Below are positions 1 to 7,170 of a stretch of DNA of 7,595 nucleotides, piece by piece; position 1 is the stretch's first letter, and each line of letters begins with the position of its first letter. A program made the position numbers and the translations under genes. Under the pieces are notes generated by a model that saw only the letters and a list, made by a program, of their open reading frames with translations, was not told the DNA's origin and did not search any database. The stretch comes from Pauljensenia sp. (GTDB lineage: Bacteria; Actinomycetota; Actinomycetes; Actinomycetales; Actinomycetaceae): positions 1 through 7,595 of the forward strand of contig JASBZF010000071.1 of assembly GCA_029983625.1 (NCBI GenBank). The letters are read 5' to 3'.

Positions 1-89
1 CCCCCCCCCCCCACACACCGTGTCACCGAGACCCTAGGCAAGGATCAGGCGAATACTGAGCGAACATGAGCTTCGCACAGCTGCCGTTT
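1..89. other. Noncoding edge with 12-base poly-C run
   Basis: The window opens with twelve consecutive C residues (1-12), then about 77 bases with no credible gene. This stretch lies downstream of the fucosidase stop codon, so a minus-strand transcription terminator would be expected here. I see no strong GC-rich hairpin followed by a T-tract on that strand. A homopolymer exactly at the edge may be a sequencing or assembly artefact, since poly-G read tails appear as poly-C on the other strand. A real tract cannot be excluded. Confidence 0.5.
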
Positions 90-3000
90 TCACGCCTTGC
101 GTCGGATGCGCCGTACAAGCACAAGTCCTGCAAGGCCCAGTCCGAGCGCAAGCACTGCCAAGCTCGGAGCATATGTACCCGTCGCTGCGAGGATCTTTGC
201 CGCAGTCGGTGTCTGATCCGAAGAAGAAGGCACAGGCTTCGGCTTTTCTACACCAGACTGATCCGTTCCCGGCTGATCCGCAGGCTGATCCGTCCCCGGC
301 TCTACCTCCGGCTCAACCTTTGGCTCGGTCTTCGTCCCTGGTTTCGCTGCGGCAGCGAAACCTTCAATCGCCTTGCGTGCAGCTGCGACAAGAGAATTAA
401 CGCCTGCCTGATCCAGGCCAGCACCCTTATTCGCCAGTGCCGCTTCAGTGCGCGATAAGGATGCTTCCAGCGCGTCGTAGTCGGCCTGCAAGACCCACTG
501 ATCAGCAGGCAGCACATCGGATCCGTCCTCGGATACGCGGGCAGCTTTGAGCGCGGCCTTCGCATCCGTCACAGCCTGAGTCAGGGCTGTCAGGTCCAGA
601 CCGGCATCCTCGTCAGACAGGATGTAGGTCATGCCTGCCTTGGTTGGGAAGGACACGTGCGTGTCATCGATCTTGTTCAAACGGATCTTCGTCCCATCTT
701 CTGTCTGCGCGCTGAGGAAACTCGCGGCCCCATCGAAGGAAAGGACAGCCGGGCCACCCTTGTTTGAGTGAATCACAAGCTCATCTACCTGACCTTCATC
801 CCATCTCATGTTGATGGTGAAATCACCGCGCGTCTTCAGGCCGGTCACTTGCCCCTCCGCCCAGGCGGTCGGCAAAGCAGGAAGGAGGTTGATGTAGTTG
901 TGATAGGACGTTCCATCCTTCACGAAAGTGGAGTTGGACTGGACGAGCATTTCGTTCACACCCGAGGTGTTCCCGAAGTTGCCGTCGATCTGGAAGGGCG
1001 GGTGTGCGTCGAAAAGGTTCGGGTACATCGCGTTCTTCAACTGCTTTGTGATGAGCAGGTAGGCGCGGTCACCGTCACCGGTGCGAGCCCAGGAGTTGAT
1101 GCGCTGCCCCACGCCCCAGCCGGTCGCGTCATCTCCGCGCGTGTTGAGGGAGACTTTCGCGGCATCCATGAAGGCTGAGTTGTCAACCGTGATGAGGTCA
1201 CCGGGGAAGAGACCAAGCATATGGGAAAGATGCCTATGGCCTCCCTGGTAGCCGGGAATCGGAGCACCCGCAGAGTCCTTGCCGAGTTCACCTTCAAAGA
1301 ACCATTCCTTGATTTGGCCGCTGTCGCCCACTTCGATCGGCGACAGGAGGCTCTGGGCGCAGGCCCAGGTCCGATTCGCATCTGCCGAGGTGAAAGAATC
1401 GCCCGTCTTCGCCCAGTTCTCTACCGAACATGTGCTTTCAGAACTCACCAGGTTCGCATCGACTCCGAGGATCTTCGCGGCTTCTTGAACATCCTGGAGG
1501 AGCTGCCACACGAGCGAGCTTTCGTAGGTGTTACCGTCGGTGCCCATCGGGCCGTGCTCGGGTGAGTAGGCAACACCGGTTGTCAGGCGTTCCTTGCCGT
1601 CTCCTGCGGGACGGTTCCCCTTCTTGAGCATGTAGTTGACGTAGAAGTTCGCTTCTTCCTTCAGCAGCGGGTAGATCCGTTCACGCAGAAGTTTCTCGTC
1701 TCCGGTGTACTCGTAGTATTCGTAGACGTTCTGCAAGATCCACGGCACAGCAGCCGGGCTCCATCCCCATGAGAAAGACAGGCCGGGTGTCGTCCACCCG
1801 TAGGCCGTGTTTTCGGTGTGCGCCATGAAGCCCTGGCCTTCACCGATCGGTGTTCCTGCTGGTGTGGAGGCACCCGCGTAGACTTTCGCGGTGACACGTC
1901 CCGGTTCTACGAGACCTTCAACGTAGTCGATGAGCGGCATCGCAGACTCAGCGAGGTTCGCGGAGTAGGTCGGCCAGTAGTTCATCTGCAAGTTGACGTT
2001 GAGGTGGAAATCAGCACCCCACGGTGTTGCGCCGTGAGCCCTGTCGTCGGCTGTGGACGACCAGATTCCCTGAAGGTTCGATGGAAGCTGGCTGTTCGCA
2101 CGCGAGGACGCGATGGTCATGTAACGCCCGTAGTCGTAGATGAGCATTTCGAGCGTGCGCTTGTGTGCTTCGTCGAGCGTGTCGTTTTTGTACGCGCTCA
2201 GAAGCGCGTCGGTCGTCATGGTGCCTTCACCGCCGTAGGAGGGTGCCTGCCCCAGCTCAATATCCACCCTGTCGTAGAGGGCGGAGTGGTCTGCGATGTG
2301 GGCGGCACGGACAGCGTCGTAGCCCTTCGTCGCGGCGGCGTTCACGGCCTTTGCGAGTCGCTGATCGAGGGCCTGAGCATCCTCGCCGGTGCGGTAAGTG
2401 GGGTACACCTGCTTGTAGTCCGTTGCTGCGGCGATGTAGAGGGTCAGTGCGGTAGCGCCCTTGACTGACAGGGCATCCCCAGCGTCGGAGGCACCTACTG
2501 TTGCGCCCTCGCCTTCCACGACTGCTTTGATTTTCGCGTTGTACAGCAGACCGTTGTTACGCAGAACACCTGAGGAAGTGAGTGTTCCGTTGTCGATGGT
2601 GACCTGTTCGCTCTGGCGTGTCCATCCGGTGTGAAGCGGGAGGGCAACATCCGTGTTGAGTTTCTGATCACCTTCAGCAGTGAGGCGCAGCACCATCACG
2701 TCGTCTGGATTTGAGACGAAGTATTCGCGCATGTAGTCCGTGTTCGCGTAATTGAAGTGGACTGAGGCGATGCCGGTGTTGAGGTCGAGGGCGCGTTCAT
2801 AAGCAAAAATGTCGGCATCCAGGGGAATGTCTGAAGCGAGGTTCAGTTCTCCCCAGCTTTGGAAGGAGCCTTGACTTTGAGCGTCGAATCCACCGGTGAG
2901 GTTACCGGGGTTACGCACAGTGGTTTTCCCCGTATCGAGTTCGGCGTTCAGTTCACGCAGGGCAGCGCCATTACGTCCTCGGTTGACGTCGTTACCGCCT

Positions 3001-4100
3001 TCGTAGCTGCGGTTCGGACCAGGACCGCCGGTCCAGAGGGTTTCTTCGTTGAAGGTGATGCGTTCTGCACTGATTTCACCCCACACGGTGCCGCCCAGTT
3101 TGCCGTTTCCGATGGGCAAAGTGGAACGCTGCCACTGATCATCTTTCGTGTTCGCTCGCACGCCTGCTGTACCGACCCAGCCTCTCGGGGTGCGTGAAGC
3201 GGGCTTGTCATACCAGAGGACATCGTGTGTGGCCATTGCTGCGGATTGTTCATCCCATGCGCGCGGTCCTGTGGGAGCGACCGGCTTGGGGACGGTGACT
3301 TTCAGGGTCGGCAGGTTCGCTTCGCTCAGGCCACGCAGGGAGCCTGTGGCTTCAGTGGAGGCAAAGCGCACTTCCCGGCCTTTCATATCACCGAGAGCGA
3401 AGGTGAGGACTTTCTTTCCTGCTTGGAAGGCGGCATTGACAATATTCGTCACGTCGAAGGAGACGGTGGCGCGTTTGTCTGCGGCGATGGTCATGGAGTC
3501 GCTGGTGTAGAGGTTTGCTGCAGCGTAGGGGAACTGCGCAGTCACAACATCGTTGTTATTGCTGAGGGAGAAGTCGGGGCGTGTGGCCCAGGTGGCGGTT
3601 TCTGCCGGGCAGGTCGCCGCTGAGTTCGTGCATCGTGCCGTATCGACGAGGGCGAGGCCGACCTCTGCTTGTTCTGTCGGGGACACGTTGTTCACTCGGT
3701 GTCCGATGTAGGTCACTTCGACGACGGAGGCGCGAGGCGCTTCTGCGAGGGAAGTGAGGTTGAAGGTGATAAGGCCCATCTTGGCATCGGTCCCGTCTGA
3801 GGTGTCGGCTGAGACGAAGCCTTCACCGAAGAGACCGTAGGTCTGTCCGGGCGCTTGCGCTCCACCCCGCGCGGGGTGGAGCGCCCCAATATAGGGCTTA
3901 GCTGAATTGGACTGTGTTTTTTCTTGTCTCCACGCCTGGAGGGTCGTGTCTTCACTTGCGACGATGTCTTTCACAATCGTCGGGGCATCGCTAGGAGGTG
4001 TCTCCGTTTCCGACGCTGGTGCGGCAAGCACGGGGATGCCTCCCAGGGTGATGGCGAGTGCTGCAAGTGGAGCACAAGTCCACAGGTGTGTGATCTTCAT
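90..4100 (-). CDS. Secreted, sortase-anchored GH95 alpha-L-fucosidase (1336 aa)
   Basis: Probable 1,2-alpha-L-fucosidase that removes terminal fucose from host glycans (mucin, H antigen, fucosyllactose) at the cell surface. The ATG follows GAGGA (4107-4111) by 6 nt. Residues 1-26 form a signal peptide with likely cleavage at VLA|APA. Residues about 45-270 resemble a DNRLRE/CBM96-type beta-sandwich (SEDTTLQAW, MGLITFNLTSL, FDVTNIVNAAF). Residues about 292-1165 are GH95: WYDKPA at 296, LPIGNGKLGG at 328, NEETLWTGGP at 351, NVNLQMNYWP at 701, SPEHGP at 846, QIDGNFG at 1037. By spacing against Bifidobacterium bifidum AfcA (Asn421, Asn423, Glu566, Asp766), the likely catalytic residues are Asn701, Asn703, Glu847 and Asp1039. 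All are present. Residues about 1168-1250 are helical and FIVAR-like. A repetitive charged/Pro linker (1252-1300) leads to LAATG (1304-1308), a hydrophobic helix and a basic tail. LAxTG is typical of class E sortase substrates. Alpha-L-galactosidase activity, known in some GH95 members, is the main alternative. The gene is intact and appears monocistronic. Confidence 0.93.
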   Translation of the reverse strand: MKITHLWTCAPLAALAITLGGIPVLAAPASETETPPSDAPTIVKDIVASEDTTLQAWRQEKTQSNSAKPYIGALHPARGGAQAPGQTYGLFGEGFVSADTSDGTDAKMGLITFNLTSLAEAPRASVVEVTYIGHRVNNVSPTEQAEVGLALVDTARCTNSAATCPAETATWATRPDFSLSNNNDVVTAQFPYAAANLYTSDSMTIAADKRATVSFDVTNIVNAAFQAGKKVLTFALGDMKGREVRFASTEATGSLRGLSEANLPTLKVTVPKPVAPTGPRAWDEQSAAMATHDVLWYDKPASRTPRGWVGTAGVRANTKDDQWQRSTLPIGNGKLGGTVWGEISAERITFNEETLWTGGPGPNRSYEGGNDVNRGRNGAALRELNAELDTGKTTVRNPGNLTGGFDAQSQGSFQSWGELNLASDIPLDADIFAYERALDLNTGIASVHFNYANTDYMREYFVSNPDDVMVLRLTAEGDQKLNTDVALPLHTGWTRQSEQVTIDNGTLTSSGVLRNNGLLYNAKIKAVVEGEGATVGASDAGDALSVKGATALTLYIAAATDYKQVYPTYRTGEDAQALDQRLAKAVNAAATKGYDAVRAAHIADHSALYDRVDIELGQAPSYGGEGTMTTDALLSAYKNDTLDEAHKRTLEMLIYDYGRYMTIASSRANSQLPSNLQGIWSSTADDRAHGATPWGADFHLNVNLQMNYWPTYSANLAESAMPLIDYVEGLVEPGRVTAKVYAGASTPAGTPIGEGQGFMAHTENTAYGWTTPGLSFSWGWSPAAVPWILQNVYEYYEYTGDEKLLRERIYPLLKEEANFYVNYMLKKGNRPAGDGKERLTTGVAYSPEHGPMGTDGNTYESSLVWQLLQDVQEAAKILGVDANLVSSESTCSVENWAKTGDSFTSADANRTWACAQSLLSPIEVGDSGQIKEWFFEGELGKDSAGAPIPGYQGGHRHLSHMLGLFPGDLITVDNSAFMDAAKVSLNTRGDDATGWGVGQRINSWARTGDGDRAYLLITKQLKNAMYPNLFDAHPPFQIDGNFGNTSGVNEMLVQSNSTFVKDGTSYHNYINLLPALPTAWAEGQVTGLKTRGDFTINMRWDEGQVDELVIHSNKGGPAVLSFDGAASFLSAQTEDGTKIRLNKIDDTHVSFPTKAGMTYILSDEDAGLDLTALTQAVTDAKAALKAARVSEDGSDVLPADQWVLQADYDALEASLSRTEAALANKGAGLDQAGVNSLVAAARKAIEGFAAAAKPGTKTEPKVEPEVEPGTDQPADQPGTDQSGVEKPKPVPSSSDQTPTAAKILAATGTYAPSLAVLALGLGLAGLVLVRRIRRKA
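258..299 (-). repeat. Short degenerate tandem repeat in the wall-spanning linker
   Basis: CTGATCCG (plus-strand reading) recurs at 258-265, 273-280 and 285-292. The longer units CTGATCCGTTCCCGG and CTGATCCGTCCCCGG begin at 258 and 285 and differ at one base. They encode the repetitive residues around 1268-1281 (GTDQPADQPGTDQ) between the FIVAR-like module and the sorting signal. Such linkers span the cell wall, and repeats of this kind can change copy number between strains. Confidence 0.6.
3857..3884. repeat. 28-bp perfect palindrome inside the fucosidase gene
   Basis: The half-site GCGCTCCACCCCGC (3857-3870) is followed immediately by its exact reverse complement (3871-3884). In the fucosidase mRNA this can fold into a 12-bp GC-rich stem with a GCGC loop, starting about 216 nt after the start codon. 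It encodes residues about 73-82 (ALHPARGGAQ), probably a loop near the start of the N-terminal module. No U-tract follows, so it is not a standard intrinsic terminator. Its role is unknown. Confidence 0.8.
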
Positions 4101-4141
4101 ACGCTATCCTCAGCTTCTTTGCCGGGCGGGCGGGGCGAACT

Positions 4142-4170
4142 TGAACTGTATACAGAGTGAACTGCATACA
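4142..4170. promoter_or_regulatory. Paired operator-like direct repeats
   Basis: TGAACTGTATACA (4142-4154) and TGAACTGCATACA (4158-4170) match at 12 of 13 bases with a 16-bp period. The first contains the perfect 10-bp palindrome CTGTATACAG (4146-4155). One copy covers the putative fucosidase -10 box and the other lies in the -35/-10 spacer, which is the expected position for a repressor. TGTATACA-like cores occur at operators of some GntR-family regulators, but the regulator here cannot be named and is not encoded in this window. Confidence 0.45.
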
Positions 4171-4176
4171 AACCAA
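4147..4176 (-). promoter_or_regulatory. Putative fucosidase promoter
   Basis: On the minus strand TTGGTT (4176-4171) and TATACA (4152-4147) are separated by 18 bp. They match the sigma-70-type -35 and -10 consensus only moderately. The implied start is near 4140, giving a leader of about 40 nt before the ATG, with GAGGA as ribosome site. Support comes mainly from position and from the operator-like repeats lying over it. Confidence 0.4.
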
Positions 4177-4181
4177 GCCCA

Positions 4182-4208
4182 GGCCATCGAGGCCATCGAG
4201 GCCATCTT
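4182..4208. repeat. 9-bp tandem repeat, nearly three copies
   Basis: GGCCATCGA occurs at 4182-4190 and 4191-4199, followed by a third unit, GGCCATCTT (4200-4208), that differs in its last two bases. The array lies just upstream of the putative fucosidase -35 box. It could be an activator site or an unstable microrepeat. No function is shown by the sequence. Confidence 0.6.
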
Positions 4209-4334
4209 ACCTTCGAAGAGAAGTCTCGGCGCGAACGACTTTGGTCACGCACTGTCAGCACAGCACGCACACTCAGATCTGGACACGGACACGCACAGTA
4301 CAGGCACCCAGCAGGACTCCACTTTCGCACCCCA

Positions 4335-4363
4335 ATGACGGAATCGCCCTCGTAAGAGACAAT
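4335..4363 (+). promoter_or_regulatory. Possible nadE promoter
   Basis: ATGACG (4335-4340) and GACAAT (4358-4363) each match the -35 and -10 consensus at 4 of 6 bases, with 17-bp spacing. Transcription would begin near 4370, leaving a very short leader of about 18 nt that contains the AGGAGG ribosome site at 4377-4382. The rest of the divergent spacer (about 4210-4330) shows no clear element. Confidence 0.3.
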
Positions 4364-4387
4364 TGAACCTGATCCGAGGAGGAACCC

Positions 4388-6547
4388 GTGAACTTCCATT
4401 CGCTCTATGACCAGGGATTTGCGCGCGTGGCAGCAGCCACAATCCCCGTTCATCCGGCCAATCCGGCCCACAACGCCGAAGAAGTGATCCACGTCGCACG
4501 CCAAGCCTCCGAGCAGGGGGTTGCTCTTCTCCTCCTGCCTGAACTGTGCCTATCCGGCTATGCGATTGATGATCTTCTCCTCCACGATGTGCTCCTCGAT
4601 GAGGTGGAAGCCGCGCTCCATCGCCTCGCTGAAGCGTCCCTCGACCTCCTTCCGATCCTTATTGTCGGCGCACCCGTGCGCGCACACGCTTGCCTCTATA
4701 ACTGTGCGATTGCAATCCATCGAGGCAAGATTCTCGCGGTCGTCCCTAAGCAGCACCTCCCCAATTACCGGGAGTTCTACGAAAAACGCCACTTCGTCAC
4801 CCCGCTTCCTCACACCCCGCTCCGCATTGATGTCTCACAGTGGCTTGCGCACAGCACCCGTAAGGATCCGCGCACGCTCACTGAAGTTCCACTCGCTTCA
4901 ACTCTGATTGAGGTCACAGATCTTCCTGGATTCGTGATCGCCCCGGAAATCTGCGAAGACATGTGGGTTCCCGTTTCGCCCGCTTCCCTTGCCGCCCTCG
5001 CCGGGGCAACTGTGATGTGTAATCTTTCAGCCTCCCCGATCACGGTGGGGCGAGCCGAAGAGCGCCGTCTTCTCGCTCGCTCTTCCTCCGCGCGTTTTAA
5101 CGCCGCTTACCTGTATTGCGCGGCGGGGCATGGAGAGTCCACAACTGATTTGGCGTGGGATGGTCACACGATGATTTACGAGTGCGGTGATCTTCTTGCC
5201 GAGGGCGAGCGCTTCACTCATCAGGGCCACACTCTTACGATTGCCGATATCGATCTTGACCGTCTCCTCACGGAACGCACCCGTCAGAACTCTTTTACAG
5301 ATAACGCCCGTTACCTGGGTGATGCCTCTGCGCTTGCGCAGCTCACCACAGTGAAAACAACTGTGAACCCGCCGAGCGATGATCTGGGACTGGAGCGTCC
5401 TCTGAATCGTTTCCCTTTTGTCCCGCACGATCCGCAACGCCTCGCCGAGGATTGTTACGAGGCGTACAACATTCAAGTGTCTGGCCTCGTTCAGCGTCTG
5501 CGCGCGATCGGGAATCCGAAGCTCGTCATCGGAGTGTCCGGGGGGCTTGATTCCACGCACGCCCTCATTGTTGCCGCTCGCGCTATGGATCTGTTGGGCC
5601 GTTCTCGCAGTGACATCTTGGCCTACACTTTGCCGGGTTTTGCGACTTCGGACGGCACGAAAGCGAACGCCCTTGAACTGTGTGCTTCCCTTGATATTCC
5701 TTGCCAGACAATCGACATCACGCCCGCTGCCCGTCAGCTTCTGAGTGACCTTGCGCACCCGTATTCTGAGGGTGAAGCCACCTACGACGTGACCTTTGAA
5801 AATGTCCAGGCGGGTTTACGCAGCGATTATCTTTTCCGAATCGCAAACCATCACGGCGGCATTGTTCTGGGTACCGGTGATTTGTCGGAGTTGGCGCTCG
5901 GCTGGTGTACATACGGTGTTGGCGACCAGATGAGCCATTACGCGGTCAATACCGGCGTACCGAAAACAATGATTCAGCATCTCATCCGTTGGGTCGTGAC
6001 TTCCGAACAGTTCTCGGAGTGTACTTCTCAGGTTTTATTGCGCATTTTGGATCAGGAGATTTCTCCTGAACTGATCCCCGCAACTTCGGGAGAAAAAATA
6101 CAGTCCACGCAAGATCAGATTGGTCCTTACGCTCTTCAAGATTTTACGCTCTACTATGTTGTGCGCCGTGGAGCTCGGCCTTCGAAGATTGCTTTCCTCG
6201 CACAAAAAGCGTGGGAAGATGCAACTTCGGGTACATGGCCTGCGGGTTTTCCTGCACGTCAGCGCGTCGCTTATTCCTTAGAAGAAATTGTAAAATGGGA
6301 AATGCTGTTCTTCCGCCGTTTTTTCTCTCAGCAATTCAAGCGTTCAGCTTTGCCGAATGGCCCGAAGGTCATGGCGGGAGGTTCGCTTTCGCCGCGCGGG
6401 GATTGGCGGATGCCTTCAGATGTGTCGGGTGAAGCGTGGATTGCTGAACTTGAGTCGGCGCTTGCGGGCGTTCCTGATTCAGGGATTCCGGCTCGATCAT
6501 TTTCTTCAGATTCTGCGATTTCTTCAGAATGCGGGCTTTCTTCTTGA
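4388..6547 (+). CDS. nadE: Glutamine-dependent NAD+ synthetase (719 aa)
   Basis: Cytosolic enzyme for the last step of NAD+ synthesis: nicotinic acid adenine dinucleotide is amidated with ATP, using ammonia released from glutamine. The GTG start follows a full AGGAGG (4377-4382) by 5 nt. Residues about 10-315 are the nitrilase-type glutaminase domain. Its Glu-Lys-Cys triad is visible as E52 in LLPELCLSGY, K121 in VPKQHLPNYREFYEKR and C189 in EICEDMW. The first two fall at the numbers reported for the Mycobacterium tuberculosis enzyme (E52, K121, C176). Residues about 345-685 are the synthetase domain: ATP-pyrophosphatase P-loop SGGLDST (384-390), GTGDLSELALGWCTYG (495-510) and the SHYAVNTGVPKT stretch (516-527). 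About 30 Ser-rich residues follow the last conserved-looking segment (RGDWRMPSD, 670-678), making it longer than the 679-residue M. tuberculosis protein. All catalytic features are present. It is divergent from the fucosidase gene and leads a likely two-gene unit with the next reading frame. Confidence 0.96.
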   Translation: MNFHSLYDQGFARVAAATIPVHPANPAHNAEEVIHVARQASEQGVALLLLPELCLSGYAIDDLLLHDVLLDEVEAALHRLAEASLDLLPILIVGAPVRAHACLYNCAIAIHRGKILAVVPKQHLPNYREFYEKRHFVTPLPHTPLRIDVSQWLAHSTRKDPRTLTEVPLASTLIEVTDLPGFVIAPEICEDMWVPVSPASLAALAGATVMCNLSASPITVGRAEERRLLARSSSARFNAAYLYCAAGHGESTTDLAWDGHTMIYECGDLLAEGERFTHQGHTLTIADIDLDRLLTERTRQNSFTDNARYLGDASALAQLTTVKTTVNPPSDDLGLERPLNRFPFVPHDPQRLAEDCYEAYNIQVSGLVQRLRAIGNPKLVIGVSGGLDSTHALIVAARAMDLLGRSRSDILAYTLPGFATSDGTKANALELCASLDIPCQTIDITPAARQLLSDLAHPYSEGEATYDVTFENVQAGLRSDYLFRIANHHGGIVLGTGDLSELALGWCTYGVGDQMSHYAVNTGVPKTMIQHLIRWVVTSEQFSECTSQVLLRILDQEISPELIPATSGEKIQSTQDQIGPYALQDFTLYYVVRRGARPSKIAFLAQKAWEDATSGTWPAGFPARQRVAYSLEEIVKWEMLFFRRFFSQQFKRSALPNGPKVMAGGSLSPRGDWRMPSDVSGEAWIAELESALAGVPDSGIPARSFSSDSAISSECGLSS

Positions 6548-6593
6548 CCCGTATACGCCTCTACACTTTCCTTGTAGATAAAGGAGCTTCTTC

Positions 6594-6974
6594 GTGAATA
6601 TTCTTGTTGTGATCGCTCCACTGAGCTTTGCGGCTCTTGCTGGTCTTTATGCGTGCGTGGCATGGAAGGCACGCACTGGGACTCTCCCGCAGGGGAGCGC
6701 TCTTGGTGTGCGTCATCGTGAACTTGAGGCCGATGAGGAAAAGTGGAGACTCGGGCATTTTGCTGCCTGGCCAATTTTGGCAATGGCTGCTCTTGTGTCT
6801 GCTTTCCATGCGATCGCTTCTTTTATTGCCGGTGTGCTCATGGGCGAAGATGGGCGGAATTTCCTCACGATTCTTGTTGTTGCGGGGATTGTTGTCGTTA
6901 TTGCTCTGAGGTTCCTTGCGTCCTCGGCAGCTGTTCACACGGTGAGGCGAATGGAGCAGGGGCAAAGCGATTAG
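6594..6974 (+). CDS. Small SdpI-like integral membrane protein (126 aa)
   Basis: Unnamed three-helix membrane protein. Hydrophobic segments lie at about residues 2-24, 58-82 and 90-110. Between the first two is a polar stretch, LGVRHRELEADEEKWRLGHF (37-56). This resembles the signature of actinobacterial SdpI-family proteins, where a G-[IV]-R-T segment is followed by an acidic residue pair and W-R-x-x-H before the next helix. SdpI of Bacillus is an immunity protein and signal receptor for the SdpC toxin, but that role cannot be carried over here because no toxin or regulator is nearby. The GTG start has AAGGAG (6581-6586) 7 nt upstream. It begins 46 nt after the nadE stop with no terminator between, so co-transcription with nadE is likely. 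A weak 5-bp inverted repeat, CTACA/TGTAG (6561-6577), lies in the gap. The coding call is firm and the family call moderate. Confidence 0.75.
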   Translation: MNILVVIAPLSFAALAGLYACVAWKARTGTLPQGSALGVRHRELEADEEKWRLGHFAAWPILAMAALVSAFHAIASFIAGVLMGEDGRNFLTILVVAGIVVVIALRFLASSAAVHTVRRMEQGQSD

Positions 6975-7170
6975 GTTCTGCCGGTATTTTCTTAAGATCT
7001 CAAGGAGTCTTACTCAAGCCCGAAGCGACTTCCAGAGCAACACCTCAGGGAACCGTCGTGTCCTATCAGTCAAGAATTTCTTGCCTCACTCATACATTCA
7101 TTCAAGTGGGCAACTGCCTTATGAAGCTGAAATACATATTTACTTTTCAGCACTCGGCACCCGCGTGATC
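6975..7170. other. Intergenic, no gene recognised
   Basis: This AT-richer stretch follows the SdpI-like gene. It holds two weak inverted repeats: TAAGA/TCTTA (6993-7012) and GCTGAAA/TTTCAGC (7126-7151). Neither is followed by a convincing T-tract, so neither is called as a terminator. No reading frame with a credible start and ribosome site was found. Confidence 0.5.

Noticed and set aside
66..458. 130-codon plus-strand open frame at the left edge
   Set aside because: It is opposite the linker and sorting-signal codons, and its Arg/Leu-rich translation reflects the repeat DNA read backwards.
1818..2468. 216-codon plus-strand open frame opposite the fucosidase gene
   Set aside because: It lies wholly antisense to the conserved GH95 region, its translation is rich in Val, Arg, Gly and Cys without recognisable motifs, and no ribosome site was found. 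It is a high-GC shadow frame.
3857..3884. Intrinsic terminator inside the fucosidase gene
   Set aside because: The hairpin is strong but is followed by a GC-rich segment and not a U-tract.
4101..4387. Riboswitch or structured leader between the divergent genes
   Set aside because: I recognise no conserved riboswitch core, and both inferred leaders are short (about 40 and 18 nt).
5027..5758. 243-codon minus-strand open frame opposite nadE
   Set aside because: It is antisense to the NAD+ synthetase domain boundary and P-loop. The composition is Arg-rich and low in motifs, as expected of a shadow frame.
6743..7168. 141-codon plus-strand open frame overlapping the SdpI-like gene
   Set aside because: It starts inside the membrane-protein gene in another frame, is Cys-rich where it overlaps, and has no ribosome site. 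The membrane-protein frame explains the sequence better.
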